From assembly GCA_907163375.1 (NCBI GenBank), contig CAJQUW010011532.1, positions 372,001 through 436,000 on the forward strand: a stretch of 64,000 nucleotides of DNA, written 5' to 3'. The notes below the pieces were generated by a model. The model was not told the DNA's origin. It searched no databases and saw nothing but the letters and a program-made list of their open reading frames with translations. Positions 1-11,785 of the stretch are shown here, in pieces (the first letter of the stretch is position 1; each line of letters begins with the position of its first letter). Made by a program: the position numbers and the translations under genes. The stretch comes from Prostheceraeus crozeri. Lineage: Eukaryota > Platyhelminthes > Polycladida > Euryleptidae.

Positions 1-381
1 CTCGCCTGAGGAAGCAGCAGGTCTGCGATACGTCGCGATTAAACTACTAATTTGGCAGATTGGTTTTTATTTAAAAATTCGTGGAAACTACTTAACGTTC
101 AATTGTCAGAACACAGCAGAAATAATTGTAGACAATAATGTTTCATTTAAATAGCATCAAATCAACCTAGACAAACGCAAAATGAAAGATTTGCATAACA
201 GTAGACTAGTATCATCAAGGGATGAATATAAAATTCGGACATTTGAATACGCCTCAACCTCACACTTAGATGATGTGCATTAGAATGGGGTTTTTCAGCT
301 CAAAAGACGATGGGAACGAGGCTGTGCGTATTTGCGGTTGAAATTCCTCTAAAAATGATTACGTTGTCTATGTTTTTATGA
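1..381. other. No gene seen
   Basis: AT-rich sequence with no convincing coding, RNA or repeat signal. Confidence 0.5.
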
Positions 382-1788
382 ACAGGGTGTGGCATAAAAA
401 GCGTGACTAAATTTAAATGTAGCATAACTTTCTAATTATCCAACAGAAATTTACAAATAAGGTCTCATTTTGAAGCCAATGCACATTTTATTACCACAAT
501 CAACATTGCAATGATTGCATTTAAGGATGAGAGTTTTATTTACATGCAAAGCAGAGGAACTCGAAATCCAAAAAACTAGATGAAAAGAACAACGACTGAC
601 TGGAAAAGCAAGCCTGCTTCCAATTCTTCACTTAAACAACAATCATCATGGGGAAGTCTTTGCTGCAGGTGATCGGACAACTTCAATTGGGTGATGACTG
701 GATCAACCTTCAGCAATCACGTGTTGTAACGGAGCTCGAGAAATTTCGTATTTTCCTGCTTTATTTCTTCCACTTATTTCCTCCTGTCTTATTTCTTTCC
801 ACGTTTCTTCCGAGTTAAACCCCAAACATTTTCATTTAGAAAAATATCATCAAACTTGCTTTGCACCATTATGCTTCATTCAATGTGTTCATGATGGATC
901 ATTGAGCTCTTAAGGGGTCAATCAATTTTAAGGGGTCCAGTGCGGATGCAAGTGATGTAGACACATTTACGCATCGCATAGGTAACTGTTTTTGTCTCTA
1001 ACAGTTGTGACATAATGCGATGACAAACTTATACAAAGATATCCAGCTATAGGCCCAGCTGTGTTTCCCTCTCATTCTAGATTTGAATTTCGATTGTTAT
1101 AGATAATTCATAGAAATGCAAGTTATATTGTTTTCTAATTTAAGTCACACGATGGTCTTGGCATTGATTTTTACATGAAAAATATCTTCCATAAAGATTT
1201 TTGATTCAACACATAGATGCCTTCGTGTACCTACAAATATTCACTATTACTTGATTGAAATGAAAGGTGTTTGGTCATTTGCAAAATGGTGAGAGGATTC
1301 ACCATGATTGCATTTAAGTGAAGAATTGGAAGCATTAAATGAAAATGTTTGGGGTGCAAACATCTATGGGTCCAACTTGGAAGAAACATGGAAACTTTGG
1401 AAGAAATAAAGCAGGAAAATACGAAATTTCTCGAGCTCCGTTACAACACGTGATTGCTGAAGGTTGATCCAGTCATCACCCAATTGAAGTTGTCCGATCA
1501 CCTGCAGCAAAGACTTCCCCATGATGATTGTTGTTTAAGTGAAGAATTGGAAGCAGGCTTGCTTTTCCAGTCAGTCGTTGTTCTTTTCATCTAGTTTTTT
1601 GGATTTCGAGTTCCTCTGCTTTGCATGTAAATAAAACTCTCATCCTTAAATGCAATCATTGCAATGTTGATTGTGGTAATAAAATGTGCATTGGCTTCAA
1701 AATGAGACCTTATTTGTAAATTTCTTTTGGATAATCAGAAAGTTATGCTACATTTAAATTTAGTCACGCTTTTTATGCCGCACCCTGT
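382..1788. mobile_element. Long foldback (terminal inverted repeat) element
   Basis: Two long inverted arms, about 382-842 and 1336-1788, flank a spacer of about 490 bp. The outer termini read CAGGGTG(T/C)GGCATAAAAAGCG on both sides. The outer 380 bp or so of each arm is nearly identical; the inner part is more diverged and carries small indels. There is no transposase ORF, so this is a non-autonomous foldback or large MITE. I could not identify a convincing target-site duplication and do not assign a superfamily. Confidence 0.85.
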
Positions 1789-2157
1789 AGCCGATGTCAT
1801 TGAAAATTTGCTCGTCGTAACTCATCATCTGATCACACGACGAGCAAATAAAATGTAACTGAATTTTGGTTACATGCACCATTCCTATTGCAGCAGAAAC
1901 CTATGAAAAAGTCAAATATGTGACTGCAGGACATGTTCTCGGTGAAGAAACAATCATTCTGATTGCAAAGCTCTCAGCGCTGATAATTTTATAATCACTA
2001 TCATGTATTGCATGCTAAGTACATTCCCTCATTTCCATGGTCTTAAAATTTCTGTTTTAGTACTTGAAATGTTTTATCATTATAGAAATGATAATGATGA
2101 TTTCTTAGTAACCAGTGTCATTGCTACCATAATAGATTTATTTGTTTATCTTCCTAT
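1789..2157. other. No gene seen
   Basis: Unique-looking AT-rich sequence between the foldback element and a SINE. Short ORFs here have no recognisable features. Confidence 0.4.
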
Positions 2158-2347
2158 ATTGAAGCTTTTACGTCACTACTCCCCATACTTGGGGCTTGGA
2201 CGGTGCAGACATAGTCAGACTTATGGAGCGTTGTAGCACTTTTAGTCCGGATGCCCTTCCTGCCGACTTCCAATGACACCTTCGGGGCTCGACTTCCGGA
2301 ACGAAAGATCGCTAGGCCAAGCACTTAACCACTGTGCCACGGAGACC
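2158..2347 (-). mobile_element. tRNA-derived SINE, copy 1
   Basis: Read on the minus strand, the 5' part has a tRNA-like head with an A box (TGGCACAGTGGTTAAGTG) and a degenerate B box (GGAAGTCGAGCCCC). The body follows, containing GGCAGGAAGGGCATCCGG, and the 3' end reads GTAGTGACGT..AAGCTTC. A second copy lacking the tRNA head lies at 47553-47671 on the plus strand and shares the body and 3' end. The head would act as an internal RNA polymerase III promoter. This copy may no longer be active. Confidence 0.75.
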
Positions 2348-5300
2348 ACGGCACAGTAAGATATCATGTAATATCTTCCTATATTGCATAATGATAATTT
2401 TTTTTACAAAAGTGCATTACAGCAAGCAAATGATAACTCGACAGCTATTTCAAAGTAAGTGAATCAAAACAAAACTTAGTGTTACCAAACGTAGGTACCA
2501 AACTCAGTCAATGCTAAATCAAGAAATAAATTCTACAACAAAATATCAGTTTTACGTCACTCGATTTGTCACTCAGACTTGATTGAAAACAATACACAGA
2601 TCAGATTGACTCAAATGGTTGGACGACATATTTGCCTTTCTGTCTGTAAAATCAGCATTGTATACAGAAAAGGATCTTCTTGCAGAGACGCAGCTCACAA
2701 GAATTAACAGATTGTTGATGGCCATTTCCCAAAGTATCGGGAGCATCTGTGCAAGTTCGTTCCACCATTCTATCAAGTTGTATCCATCATCTCCATCGTC
2801 CAGATGAGTTTGACTGGAAATAGCAGACCCACAGAATTAGATTCATCAGCACGCGCTTAGGTTTCCTAGAAAGGAAGCCTTAATATCGAAATGGCACATC
2901 ACAGAATTAGACAACTTGCTTGAAGCAATCGAGTAGGTACAATGATGTCCGTCTTCCAGAAATCATTGACTTCAGCATCATTGAAACCTCCTCTTGATGC
3001 AAGTTAGCTTAATTATCTTTTCTGTATTTTGATGTTTTTATACGTATAAGTTTATTGTAAATTGTATTCATATGAGACTCTTTGACTGGTTGTCGCTATG
3101 GAGTTGTCAATAAACCATTTTTAATTCACTTGCTCATTCTCGAATGGATAATTCGTGTATCGCTTGCTATTGGAAATGGCAAACAATAAGCTGTCAACAG
3201 AGGACACCAGAGTCAGTGAGAGATGCGGGCGTGCTGTGATATCACTTCGCACACACCACACATCGATGCCTGGCTTCGATTCAGTGCATGAACTATACAG
3301 TGAGAAATGACGAGGAGGGGATGTGAAAACATCAAGTGAACTAATTTTCGTACGCCTGCTATTTTTTTTAATAATAATCGGAAGGGCCAACATTATGGAG
3401 AAAACTTGTGCGCAATGATCTCAATTCTTCGAATCTGAAGGAATTTTGGCAATCGAAGCGACTTTTTTCCTATCTCTGTAAGGTATAAGGAATTTCGTTT
3501 TGCCCACTTAATAGGTTCCTCGATGTGCCGTCAATTTCGTATTAATCACACTTCTAGCAAACCGAAGCAGATAGAACAAAATATTTAATCTGTGAGCGGA
3601 CCAGTCGAGTCATGCGAGTATTGGGTTTGTCTCACACATTTCATACATCCACACAATACATCATTCTCGGCTTTATTTCATAATCCTTACCTACTCTGTC
3701 TTACCCACAGAATTAAATATTTTGTTTATCTACTTCGAAGCGCGCGCAGATGAATCTAATTCTGTGGTCTTACCGATTTTCCTATTTATTCATTCAATAA
3801 AGGGTGAAATTGAGCAATAATAGAATTCTGTCGAATTCTACTAATGGGCCGATTTCTGGTTTCCCTGCCGTTCAACAAGAATTATGCTATATTCTGCTGC
3901 CGGCAGAAAATCAGTTTGTTTGTTCACGAATACCAATTAGTTCTTTGTTCAAACATTGATGTGTAATTCCATAGCCATTCCAATCAATTGATTGGTTCAA
4001 TTAAATTGCAATCATTCCCTCCAAACCGTGCGACAAAGGAACCGGAGCCGCATTATAAGTATACATGCGGCTCTGCTGCAGTCGTGCCTTTGTGGCGCTG
4101 ATGACTTAACTGGCAACACGTTTGACGCTGTTGCTTTATTTTTATGAGGATACATCTGAGGAAATGCTTTCTAATTTCCTCAAAAGGTATTGTGTTAGAT
4201 GCATCAACAGAACTGGTTGGAAAATTAGTTGTAATGAGTCTCAATTTTTAATGTTGTCATAGCCATCATTAATACATTAGACTAAGTGTAATTAACATTC
4301 TCCGAATCGGAATAATTGCTACTAACTTGCACACAACAATTTTCATCTTTTTGCTGTTACTTTGACTTCCTGTGATTGCTCGAGTTAAAATTCTGCTACA
4401 TAGCGCAGTGCTTAATCAATTATGTCACCGGAGAATTGACGAATTTTGCAACATTGCCACACATAAGACTCGACTAATTGATGTCGACAGTTATCTATCA
4501 GTAAAAATATATAATCACGTTAAGAAACGGGTGTCAACGAGATGAGAAAGGAATGCAGTTTTGATTTTATTCACCACCTATATAAAATCACGCTGTGGAA
4601 GTCATTTCCGGGATTTAAAACGCAATCCTTACAAACTGCTTGTCAATAAAAACTAAATTCAGTGACGTTACTGTAATCTTGACTATTTCCAACTTCATCA
4701 AAAGGCATTGTATACAAAAATGAGATTGCTTCCATCCCAACAGGAAAAGATGCGATGAGATTCTGATATAAGAGATGCAAAATAACTAAACATGATAATT
4801 GTCTCATCCTTTTCAGTCTTTTATTCTCATGGCTCCCAAGTTATTTCAATGAAAATTCTAAGACAAATTTATTGTCTTCAGAATTTTATCCACAATTGCT
4901 AGTAACAAGCACCAATGCATCAGAAATGAGCATGACGAATAAGTTTAAGAAAATCTTAAAAGTCGGTAGCAATTGTATAAAAATCACATGAAGCAATTAC
5001 GATTATAGACCATAAAGTGACACAATAAACCTATCGGAAATTTGCAAAAGTCTATATGACACTCAGATGCTTCTGAAGGACAATTCGAAAAGAGGTTACA
5101 GAGCACATTGAAGATATCAGAAAGTGCAGGAGACTTAACTGTCCGTCTCCGAAGCAGTGGTCCAACCCGTCAAATTTCCATTTTTTACGAAAGCTGAGTA
5201 AATTTACGCAGGTAGAAAGTACTTACAGTGATGATACTTCATTATAGAAATTACTTCATTATGGTAATTGCTTCAAAATACTTGATGATAGTAATTTCGA

Positions 5301-5775
5301 TGTGATTACTACTTTCACGTTTAGATTAGATGAATTTATGTATCGTAACATGTGAGAAGCTGCATCCATGCAAGCAATCATTCAATATACAAAGTGCTGA
5401 ACATGTACAACATGTATATAATGCATGTGATCCAAAAACGCTTTATAATAGTTGATCAACTCAATGCCTCTGGCTTTCACGATGTCAAAAGGCATATCGT
5501 TCTTAATCTTGGCACAACCGCGAAAAAGTAATTTCTGCTGTGCTCTTTGAAGTCATCGGCACAGCTTTGATCATGGATTCTCCGGAGTCATCTGAAAACG
5601 TTTCCTTTGATTGTTCTTTAAATAGTTTTTTTTTTTGGTCTACATTTCTCACTGAAGTATTAGGCTAGGGTTAGGGTTGCATTCTATCCCAGTAATTGTG
5701 GGAAAAAGTCCAGAATATTGATTAGTAGTCTACCAAAACTGATATCGGTTTAATCCGAGGCAAAAATACGCATAG
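2348..5775. other. No gene seen in 3.4 kb
   Basis: AT-rich DNA with many stops in all frames. The short ORFs have no family resemblance and no splice-flanked structure that I could recognise. A single short TTAGGGTTAGGG run near 5666 is too small to interpret. Confidence 0.4.
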
Positions 5776-7572
5776 TTGCATGCCTTTCAGCTCATTATGA
5801 AATTCATTGTAAGATTATATGTACATATTTCGGAAAAAATGTTCCTGAATGTTCAGACGCCCACCGATACGCTCATTTTATTTTTATCTCTCTCCGACTC
5901 ACGAGACAGGGCTTTGAAAAGCGGGAATTTTGGCAAATATCAGGCACTAAGAGAAAAATTTTTTCTTGCTCTTTCAAAAGCCAAACATGAATATTCTTCT
6001 AACTTAAATTCATCATCTCAATCTGATATGTGGAAATCCATAAATTCACAAATTTCCAATCACAGCTCGAAAGTGAACATGGATGATCCAACTGCTCACG
6101 ATCTGAATGATAAGTTTTTTTCGACTTTCACTCCCCCCGACCTACCTGAATCTTACGACGATCATAGAATTTGTCCTTATTTCACACCTACCACCGAGGA
6201 AGAAGTAGTGTCTATGATAAGGCAACGTAAATCCAATTCGATTGGTGCTGACGGTATTCCAGGCTACTTCATTAGATCCTTTGTTGACGAATTGGCAGCT
6301 CCTCTTACGATAATTTATAATCGCTGTCTTCAGTCTGGTGTATTTCCTGATTTCTGGAAGTGTGCTAACATTTTGCCTCATCCAAAAGGCAAAACTGATT
6401 ATCGCCCAATCTCTATCCTCCCGTTCCTTAGTAAAGTCTTAGAAAGGCTCATAAGAGATCGTATTCTCCTCCCTTCCATGAACCATAGCCTTAATCTCCA
6501 ACAATTCGGTTTTATCCCTGGTAGGAATGGTGGTTGCACGAATGCTGTGATTGCCATCAGACTGTCAATTCTTCAACACATTTCAAAAAGTTCTTCACAT
6601 TATGCTAGAATCCTTGCCGTTGATTTTCATAAGGCTTTTGACACCGTGAGCCATGCTACTCTTTTGAAGGTTCTCAGTGATAACTTTGGTTGTAATACAT
6701 TTGTCCTTAAAGTTATTCGTGATTTTTTAGCTAATCGTTTTCAACGTGTCATCACTAGTGATGTTGTTACTCCATGGAAGCCTGTCACCAGTGGTGTCCC
6801 ACAAGGCTCAATCTTGGGACCACTGCTCTTTGTTACCTTGATAGATGACCTTCCACAACTACGTGAAACGAAAATCATTGCATATGCGGATGATATGACT
6901 CTGATCTATCTCAATGAGCTGAAGTGTTCTGATTGCTTTCAGAGTGATGTCGATGTTTTCACAAAGTGGGTGTCTGATAGAAAGCTTGTAGTAAATGTTG
7001 ATAAAACGAAGTGTATGACTATTTCTCGAACAAACTGTAATCCCACTGTCTCTCCTATTTATATAAATAACGCATGTATTGAAGAGGTTGAAAATTTGAA
7101 ACTATTGGGAGTATATTTTTCATTTGATGCGAAATGGGATAAACAGTTTAGCGAACTGTATAATAGGTGCTGTCGGGCAATGTCAATAGTAAAACGCCTG
7201 AAATGTAATTCTAACCGCGGTGGTGTTGTTTGGCAGGCTTATACGTCTCTTGTGTATTGTCACATGTCTTCTTGCTGGCCAGCCATTTGTGATGTTTCAA
7301 AGACAAACTTGAAAAAACTTGTTCAGCTAGATCGTGTTGCCCAAAGATGGGCAAAAGTCAATGACATTCCCAGTCTGCAAAGCAGACTTGACAAGACTTG
7401 TATTCGGATTATAAAAAAGATTTCATGTGCGAAAGAAAATCATCCCTTATCGGAATTTTTTGTATTGAGAAAAAACCAAAGTGGTGTGAGACATTCACGG
7501 ATTTTACTACCTTTGAATAGGCGACTTGCTTTGTATAATAACAGTTTTGTGAAATTTTCGATGTACTCATGA
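5776..7572 (+). CDS. Non-LTR retrotransposon (LINE) reverse transcriptase, 5'-truncated
   Basis: This frame encodes a non-LTR reverse transcriptase that copies its own RNA at the target site. The RT motifs are in order: YRPISILPFLSKVLE, the motif A region AVDFHKAFDTVSH, motif B SGVPQGSILGPLLF and motif C AYADD, followed by a thumb and C-terminal region. The upstream apurinic endonuclease domain of CR1/Jockey-type elements is missing. The frame opens at a TTG rather than a natural ATG, so this is a 5'-truncated copy. Recognisable homology begins near 5880. The RT frame is unbroken, so the insertion is fairly recent. Clade assignment (CR1/Jockey-like) is inference from motif style. Confidence 0.85.
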   Translation: MHAFQLIMKFIVRLYVHISEKMFLNVQTPTDTLILFLSLSDSRDRALKSGNFGKYQALREKFFLALSKAKHEYSSNLNSSSQSDMWKSINSQISNHSSKVNMDDPTAHDLNDKFFSTFTPPDLPESYDDHRICPYFTPTTEEEVVSMIRQRKSNSIGADGIPGYFIRSFVDELAAPLTIIYNRCLQSGVFPDFWKCANILPHPKGKTDYRPISILPFLSKVLERLIRDRILLPSMNHSLNLQQFGFIPGRNGGCTNAVIAIRLSILQHISKSSSHYARILAVDFHKAFDTVSHATLLKVLSDNFGCNTFVLKVIRDFLANRFQRVITSDVVTPWKPVTSGVPQGSILGPLLFVTLIDDLPQLRETKIIAYADDMTLIYLNELKCSDCFQSDVDVFTKWVSDRKLVVNVDKTKCMTISRTNCNPTVSPIYINNACIEEVENLKLLGVYFSFDAKWDKQFSELYNRCCRAMSIVKRLKCNSNRGGVVWQAYTSLVYCHMSSCWPAICDVSKTNLKKLVQLDRVAQRWAKVNDIPSLQSRLDKTCIRIIKKISCAKENHPLSEFFVLRKNQSGVRHSRILLPLNRRLALYNNSFVKFSMYS

Positions 7573-7640
7573 TATTGTCACCCCGCCTCTGTCATTACCG
7601 CCCTTTGTAACTGACGAATAAAGTATTATTATTATTATAA
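5860..7640 (+). mobile_element. LINE copy with microsatellite 3' tail
   Basis: This is the whole recognisable extent of the truncated LINE carrying the RT frame. After the stop codon there is a short 3' UTR with AATAAA, ending in a (TAT)n-type tail near 7621-7637. Such short microsatellite tails are known for CR1-like elements. The 5' boundary is approximate. Confidence 0.7.
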
Positions 7641-9058
7641 TACATAACGTCATAATTCATTTAACACAAGTTCATAATTGCACCATGAGTCATCTTTTGA
7701 CTGATTCCTGCTTGTAAAAGGTGGTGCTCATACGAAGGATGTTTAAGTCATTTCATATACTCGTATTCAGCACATTTTCTGATACAAGTTTTTGTCGACA
7801 CTCCACGCAGTTGAAAAGGCTTCGTTCTTTCGATGCTTCACTATGGGGTGAATTTTAGTCGTGGACGATCTTCCACTTATATATTCCATGATCTACATGC
7901 CATCCAGACTCAACCCTGCAGAGTGCAGATCCACAAGAAACTACGGAGCCAAGCGCACTCAATGGAAGTGTAACCACTCGGACATCCCTACGGAACTAGC
8001 ATCCACAGTTCTGCCCGTTTTGGGGAGGATGCAGTCAACTTAACAATCAATCAGAAATAAGTGTCTGGCTATCGATTGGACGTTCGTTGCAGCTGTGTAC
8101 CATTCAGCGACCAATGCGCTTGCTAAGATTTGTTGAATCTTTTGTAATTGTTGTATTGAAAATACAAAGGTGAGAGAACCTACAGGCAACTTGCAGGGAG
8201 TTGTCTCCTCTGTCTACTGTCGCTATCTCACGAATTGTGACTGCTTGAAAGAATATTGCAATAACATGCACGCAGACTGAAAGTGTACATGGATATGCTG
8301 ATTCGATACTATTTTTTTGTCCGATAATTGTTGTAGTCAATGTCGAAAGTTCGTGTCACTACCATTGTTTTCACACATCAGAAAATATTACTATACCTAA
8401 TTAAGCTTTATAATGTTCTGAAAATAGAAGCAGTAAATCAGATAAAGTTAATTTTCTGGAAGTGAACAAACACTGCAATCAATACCACTGCTTCAAGTTG
8501 GCGTGACGTAGCGGTTATAAAAAAAACAAGAAAAATCAAAAATTCAATTTACGCAGCGCATTCATTTTTTACCCCATTTACGTATAAATATCGCGACTCA
8601 TGCAGCTGCGTAAATTAACACAGGCATAGGACCACTGCTCAGGAGTAGACAACGCGAAATTTTTATCGTTAGTAATCATTACCAAATCTTGCTTTAGCCC
8701 TAAGAAATATAGGTGAGAATAAGGAATGTCAATAGTGCTGATCATTCTTATAGTTACACAGAAATAGAGCCTGAAAACCTTTGTGGCTAATAGGAAAATG
8801 ACAAAATAGGACTACATACTTGCTGTCTGACATAGATTGACATGATTTTGATATTCCTGAAGGTCAAGAGCGGTTGACCGACTCTTATGCAAAACCGTCG
8901 GAATAAAATCTTGAACGAATTTTTAAAATGTTTTAACCATTAAAATATTACATCCATGTTTTGAGGTAAACCCAGGTTGAGAATTCACCAACCCAGCAAC
9001 ATATGGAATGAATGTCTTAATCAATGTACGTCCGTACGGTAAACAATGCGAGCATTAG
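7641..9058. other. No gene seen
   Basis: AT-rich DNA. A tiny inverted repeat (AATTTACGCAGC / GCTGCGTAAATT) spans about 8550-8615 and may be a very short MITE. No coding signal was found. Confidence 0.35.
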
Positions 9059-9252
9059 GCCTCAGCCACACTGCGAGCTTTTCCAAGCGTTTCTGAGAAA
9101 AGCGTTTTGCAGCAAATATATTATATATATCATCATTACAGCAATTGTAGACTGCCACACTGCGAGGAAAGCAAACGAGAGCAATTGATAGCTTACGGAC
9201 ATACGTTTGCTCGAGACGCTCGTGTTTGCTTTGCTTTCAGTGTGGCTGAGGA
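9059..9252. mobile_element. Short MITE-like inverted repeat
   Basis: The ends CCTCAGCCACACTG (from about 9060) and CAGTGTGGCTGAGG (about 9238-9251) are inverted copies, and an internal GCCACACTGCGAG repeats the terminal motif. The element is about 194 bp with no coding capacity. The target duplication is unclear. Confidence 0.6.
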
Positions 9253-10463
9253 CTTACTTACACACCAAGGAGTGTTCATCAAATCATGAAAACATCCAAT
9301 ATACCGGTCGGTCGGGTGGAACACGTGGATTCATGGGCCTACATAGTCATAGGTTAGAAAGTCTTCCTAACGATTGTCATCGATTCATCGCACACGCTAG
9401 CGATCAAGAGGTAGATAGACACGAAATTAGGAAAACAACGTTTCACCTCATCGGAAGGGCTCAGCGAAAGTGAATGAATAAAAAAATGTAAGAGCACGGA
9501 AATAATCGTAAGAACTAGGCAGCCAGTATCGTACCATATAATGAATACAAGAGATGGATATTCAAAAGTTGTTTAAGAAGTCAAGATTTGAGGAGGATGA
9601 ACTTAGTAGTACAAAATCGGCCAAAAAGGGGGCAATTGAATATTTTTTTGAACTTATGTAGCCATTTCTTAATGAATTAAAATAAGATGTGAAAATTGCT
9701 GAGATTTTAGCATTTTTAAAGAGGCCTTGTAATGAGCTATTTTTAAAAATATCTTTAAATATTTAATTTCGATTTTTTCGATGTAAGATTGAAGCAATGT
9801 TCATGTGGCATTTATGGTAGGGTGAATACAAGTCTATCTTCCATTAAACTAAGTTCGCATGAACTCAAATTAGTGAATTTTGGCTTGCGCTATAACAGTC
9901 ATTGAACAAAAGTTATGTCTTGAAGCTGAGGCAAATTCGGATTTTATTCTGCTTCAATTGACGCTAATTTGATTTCTTGAGACATCCATGTCCAGTTGCA
10001 GTCAGAGAGTGTAACACACATTTTTATCATTTCACTTCCAGGATCGAGCATTTGTCCGAGATAGAATATATTGCCCAAAACCAGGAGCGGGAAAAAGGAA
10101 TTCTTGAGCATTTATCTATCGAGACACATCTATCATACTGCCCAGAATCTGGATGGAATGAATTGAAAAAATGTCCTAAAATATGAAGGCAAAAAGAAAA
10201 CTTCTAGTTTAACTTAACGGTCGAGACACGTATGCGCATAATCTAGAAATAATAAATCGGAGAAATTCTCAAAAATACGTGGGTTAAAGAAAACGTAGCA
10301 TTTCCAGTGTTCTATCAAGTCAATATATGCATCCAAACAAGACTCGCACTCCGCTCAGATTGAGCAAACTGAAGAAATTCATACACAAAAAGCAGAAGCG
10401 GAGACAAGAAGATGTCGACCATCTAATGATCAAAACAAGTCTCATTCTGCCGAGATACAGTAA
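9253..10463. repeat. Diverged tandem-repeat region, no gene
   Basis: From about 10085 onward, units of roughly 110-170 bp recur with considerable divergence. Shared pieces resemble ATCGAGACACATCT, GGAGAAATTCTC and CTCATTCTGCC. The array continues to about 10710. The rest (9253-10084) shows nothing recognisable. Confidence 0.4.
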
Positions 10464-10617
10464 ATTGGTGAAATTCATTCCTCAAAAGAACTGGGATCGG
10501 GAAAATGCCGTTATGCTACTCGAGTACCTTTCTCTCACTAGGCATCAATGAAGTGCGATAAATTCTGAAAAATAGGAGACCTTAACCGCAAAAATAGGAG
10601 AAATTCTTAAAAAAGGA
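10464..10617. repeat. 154-bp direct repeat flanking the Penelope-like element, left copy
   Basis: This segment recurs in the same orientation at 33845-33998 with one mismatch by eye. The two copies bracket the split Penelope-like element. They may be its LTR-like (pLTR) repeats or a unit of the local tandem array captured on both sides. Confidence 0.8.
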
Positions 10618-11014
10618 GTAGGTAGAAGAAAGCGTCTACCATTAAATGATCGACGCATGTCTCTCACTCTGCCCAATTATGTCCCGGATTAGTCAAAATA
10701 TCAAAAATTTCACTGAATGAAGGCACCAATATTTTCGCCCTCTCAACGGCTTCGTCAGTGGTATGTGACACAGTGCGTGTATAACTCCTGCAAGCGCAGG
10801 ACAAATGGTAAATATTGATCAAACATTGTTATGAAAATCAATGTGGACACACGAGGCATATGATATGCTGTTACAGTTAGGTGACAAGAGATGTCTATGC
10901 CATAATTTCACAAAGATGACGCAACCGTAAACTTATTGTGATGAAGTAAATATAAAACAATAAAAGGACAAATAAGATAATAAACTATTGTCAACAGCGG
11001 ATGAAAATAGAAAA

Positions 11015-11373
11015 TCATTGTAAAATACTTAAAAGATTTTTGTCATTTTTAAATGACAAGCGCACAGAAATGTCAGTCACTTGACGACAAGACTCTTTGA
11101 TTAAACTATTGAGTTTAGCAGTGCAATCAGTATGATGGTTAACTAAATTCACAATATTGGGTGATTTTGAAATGGAGCGGTTAAGACCGTTGGGACGGAG
11201 GGTATTTAATTTTTGGATCCATCGATTTTCCTTTGCCAAACGATTTTGCTCTGCGATGCATCGGTCGATGGCGAAGAAGGAGAAACTTGAGATATCACAG
11301 ATTTGGGAGAAATGAGGTACCATAGGTGACTCAGGGTCTCTATTTCTGACTGCTCGGAGGTGCTGACTGATGC
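11015..11373 (-). pseudogene. Penelope-like element, C-terminal GIY-YIG endonuclease part (split from RT part)
   Basis: On the minus strand this frame carries the end of a GIY-YIG endonuclease as found at the C terminus of Penelope-like retroelements, including RISQHLRAVR and the late motif ENRWIQKLNTLRPNGLN. The first half of the domain (IYVVRCTQCGVSYVGQTSN) lies at about 31770-31845. The two halves join in frame when the Polinton and one copy of GTTGGC are removed. The Polinton therefore inserted inside this endonuclease domain. The GIY-YIG domain nicks DNA to prime reverse transcription in this family. Confidence 0.85.
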
Positions 11374-11379
11374 GTTGGC
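11374..11379. repeat. Polinton target-site duplication, left (GTTGGC)
   Basis: These six bases immediately outside the left terminal repeat are repeated exactly at 31763-31768. Six-base duplications are characteristic of Polinton insertion by its retroviral-type integrase. Confidence 0.95.
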
Positions 11380-11751
11380 AGTAGTTAGAATTGCGGACGC
11401 ACTGATAGTGGATGCGAACATGGATTGGAACATGTGTTCCGAATTGCCAATGCGAACATGTTCCGAATTGCCAATGCGAACATGGATATGAACATGTTCC
11501 GAATTGCAAATGGATGCGAACATGGATAGGAACATGTAAATAGGAACCGCGTTCCGATTGATAGGCGAATTGAGATCATACTCAATGATTCGGAACGGCT
11601 TGTTCCGAAATTGAATTAGAGTATGTGAATTAGAATAGGGATGCGAACATCTATTTCGGTACTTAAACAGGTGTTTGTTTTGAGACTGCTTGCTCGAATG
11701 CGACAATTGTGGCCATTGTGACTATGATGACAATTTTATTTATTTTCATAA
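11380..11751. repeat. Polinton left terminal inverted repeat
   Basis: This is the inverted copy of 31391-31762. Within it, a unit of about 24 bp resembling TTCGCATTGGCAATTCGG is repeated. ORFs read through this region are shadows of the repeat. The inner boundary is set where TATTTTCATAA is followed by unrelated sequence. Confidence 0.95.
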
Positions 11752-11785
11752 CTAGGTTAAGTTATAAATACGTAGAAGTTGCTTG

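Noticed and set aside
11206..11706. Long ORFs across the left TIR, with a mirror set at 31436-31780
   Set aside because: They follow the 24-bp internal repeat of the TIR and run off into Penelope sequence, and the same peptide appears at both ends because the TIRs are identical.
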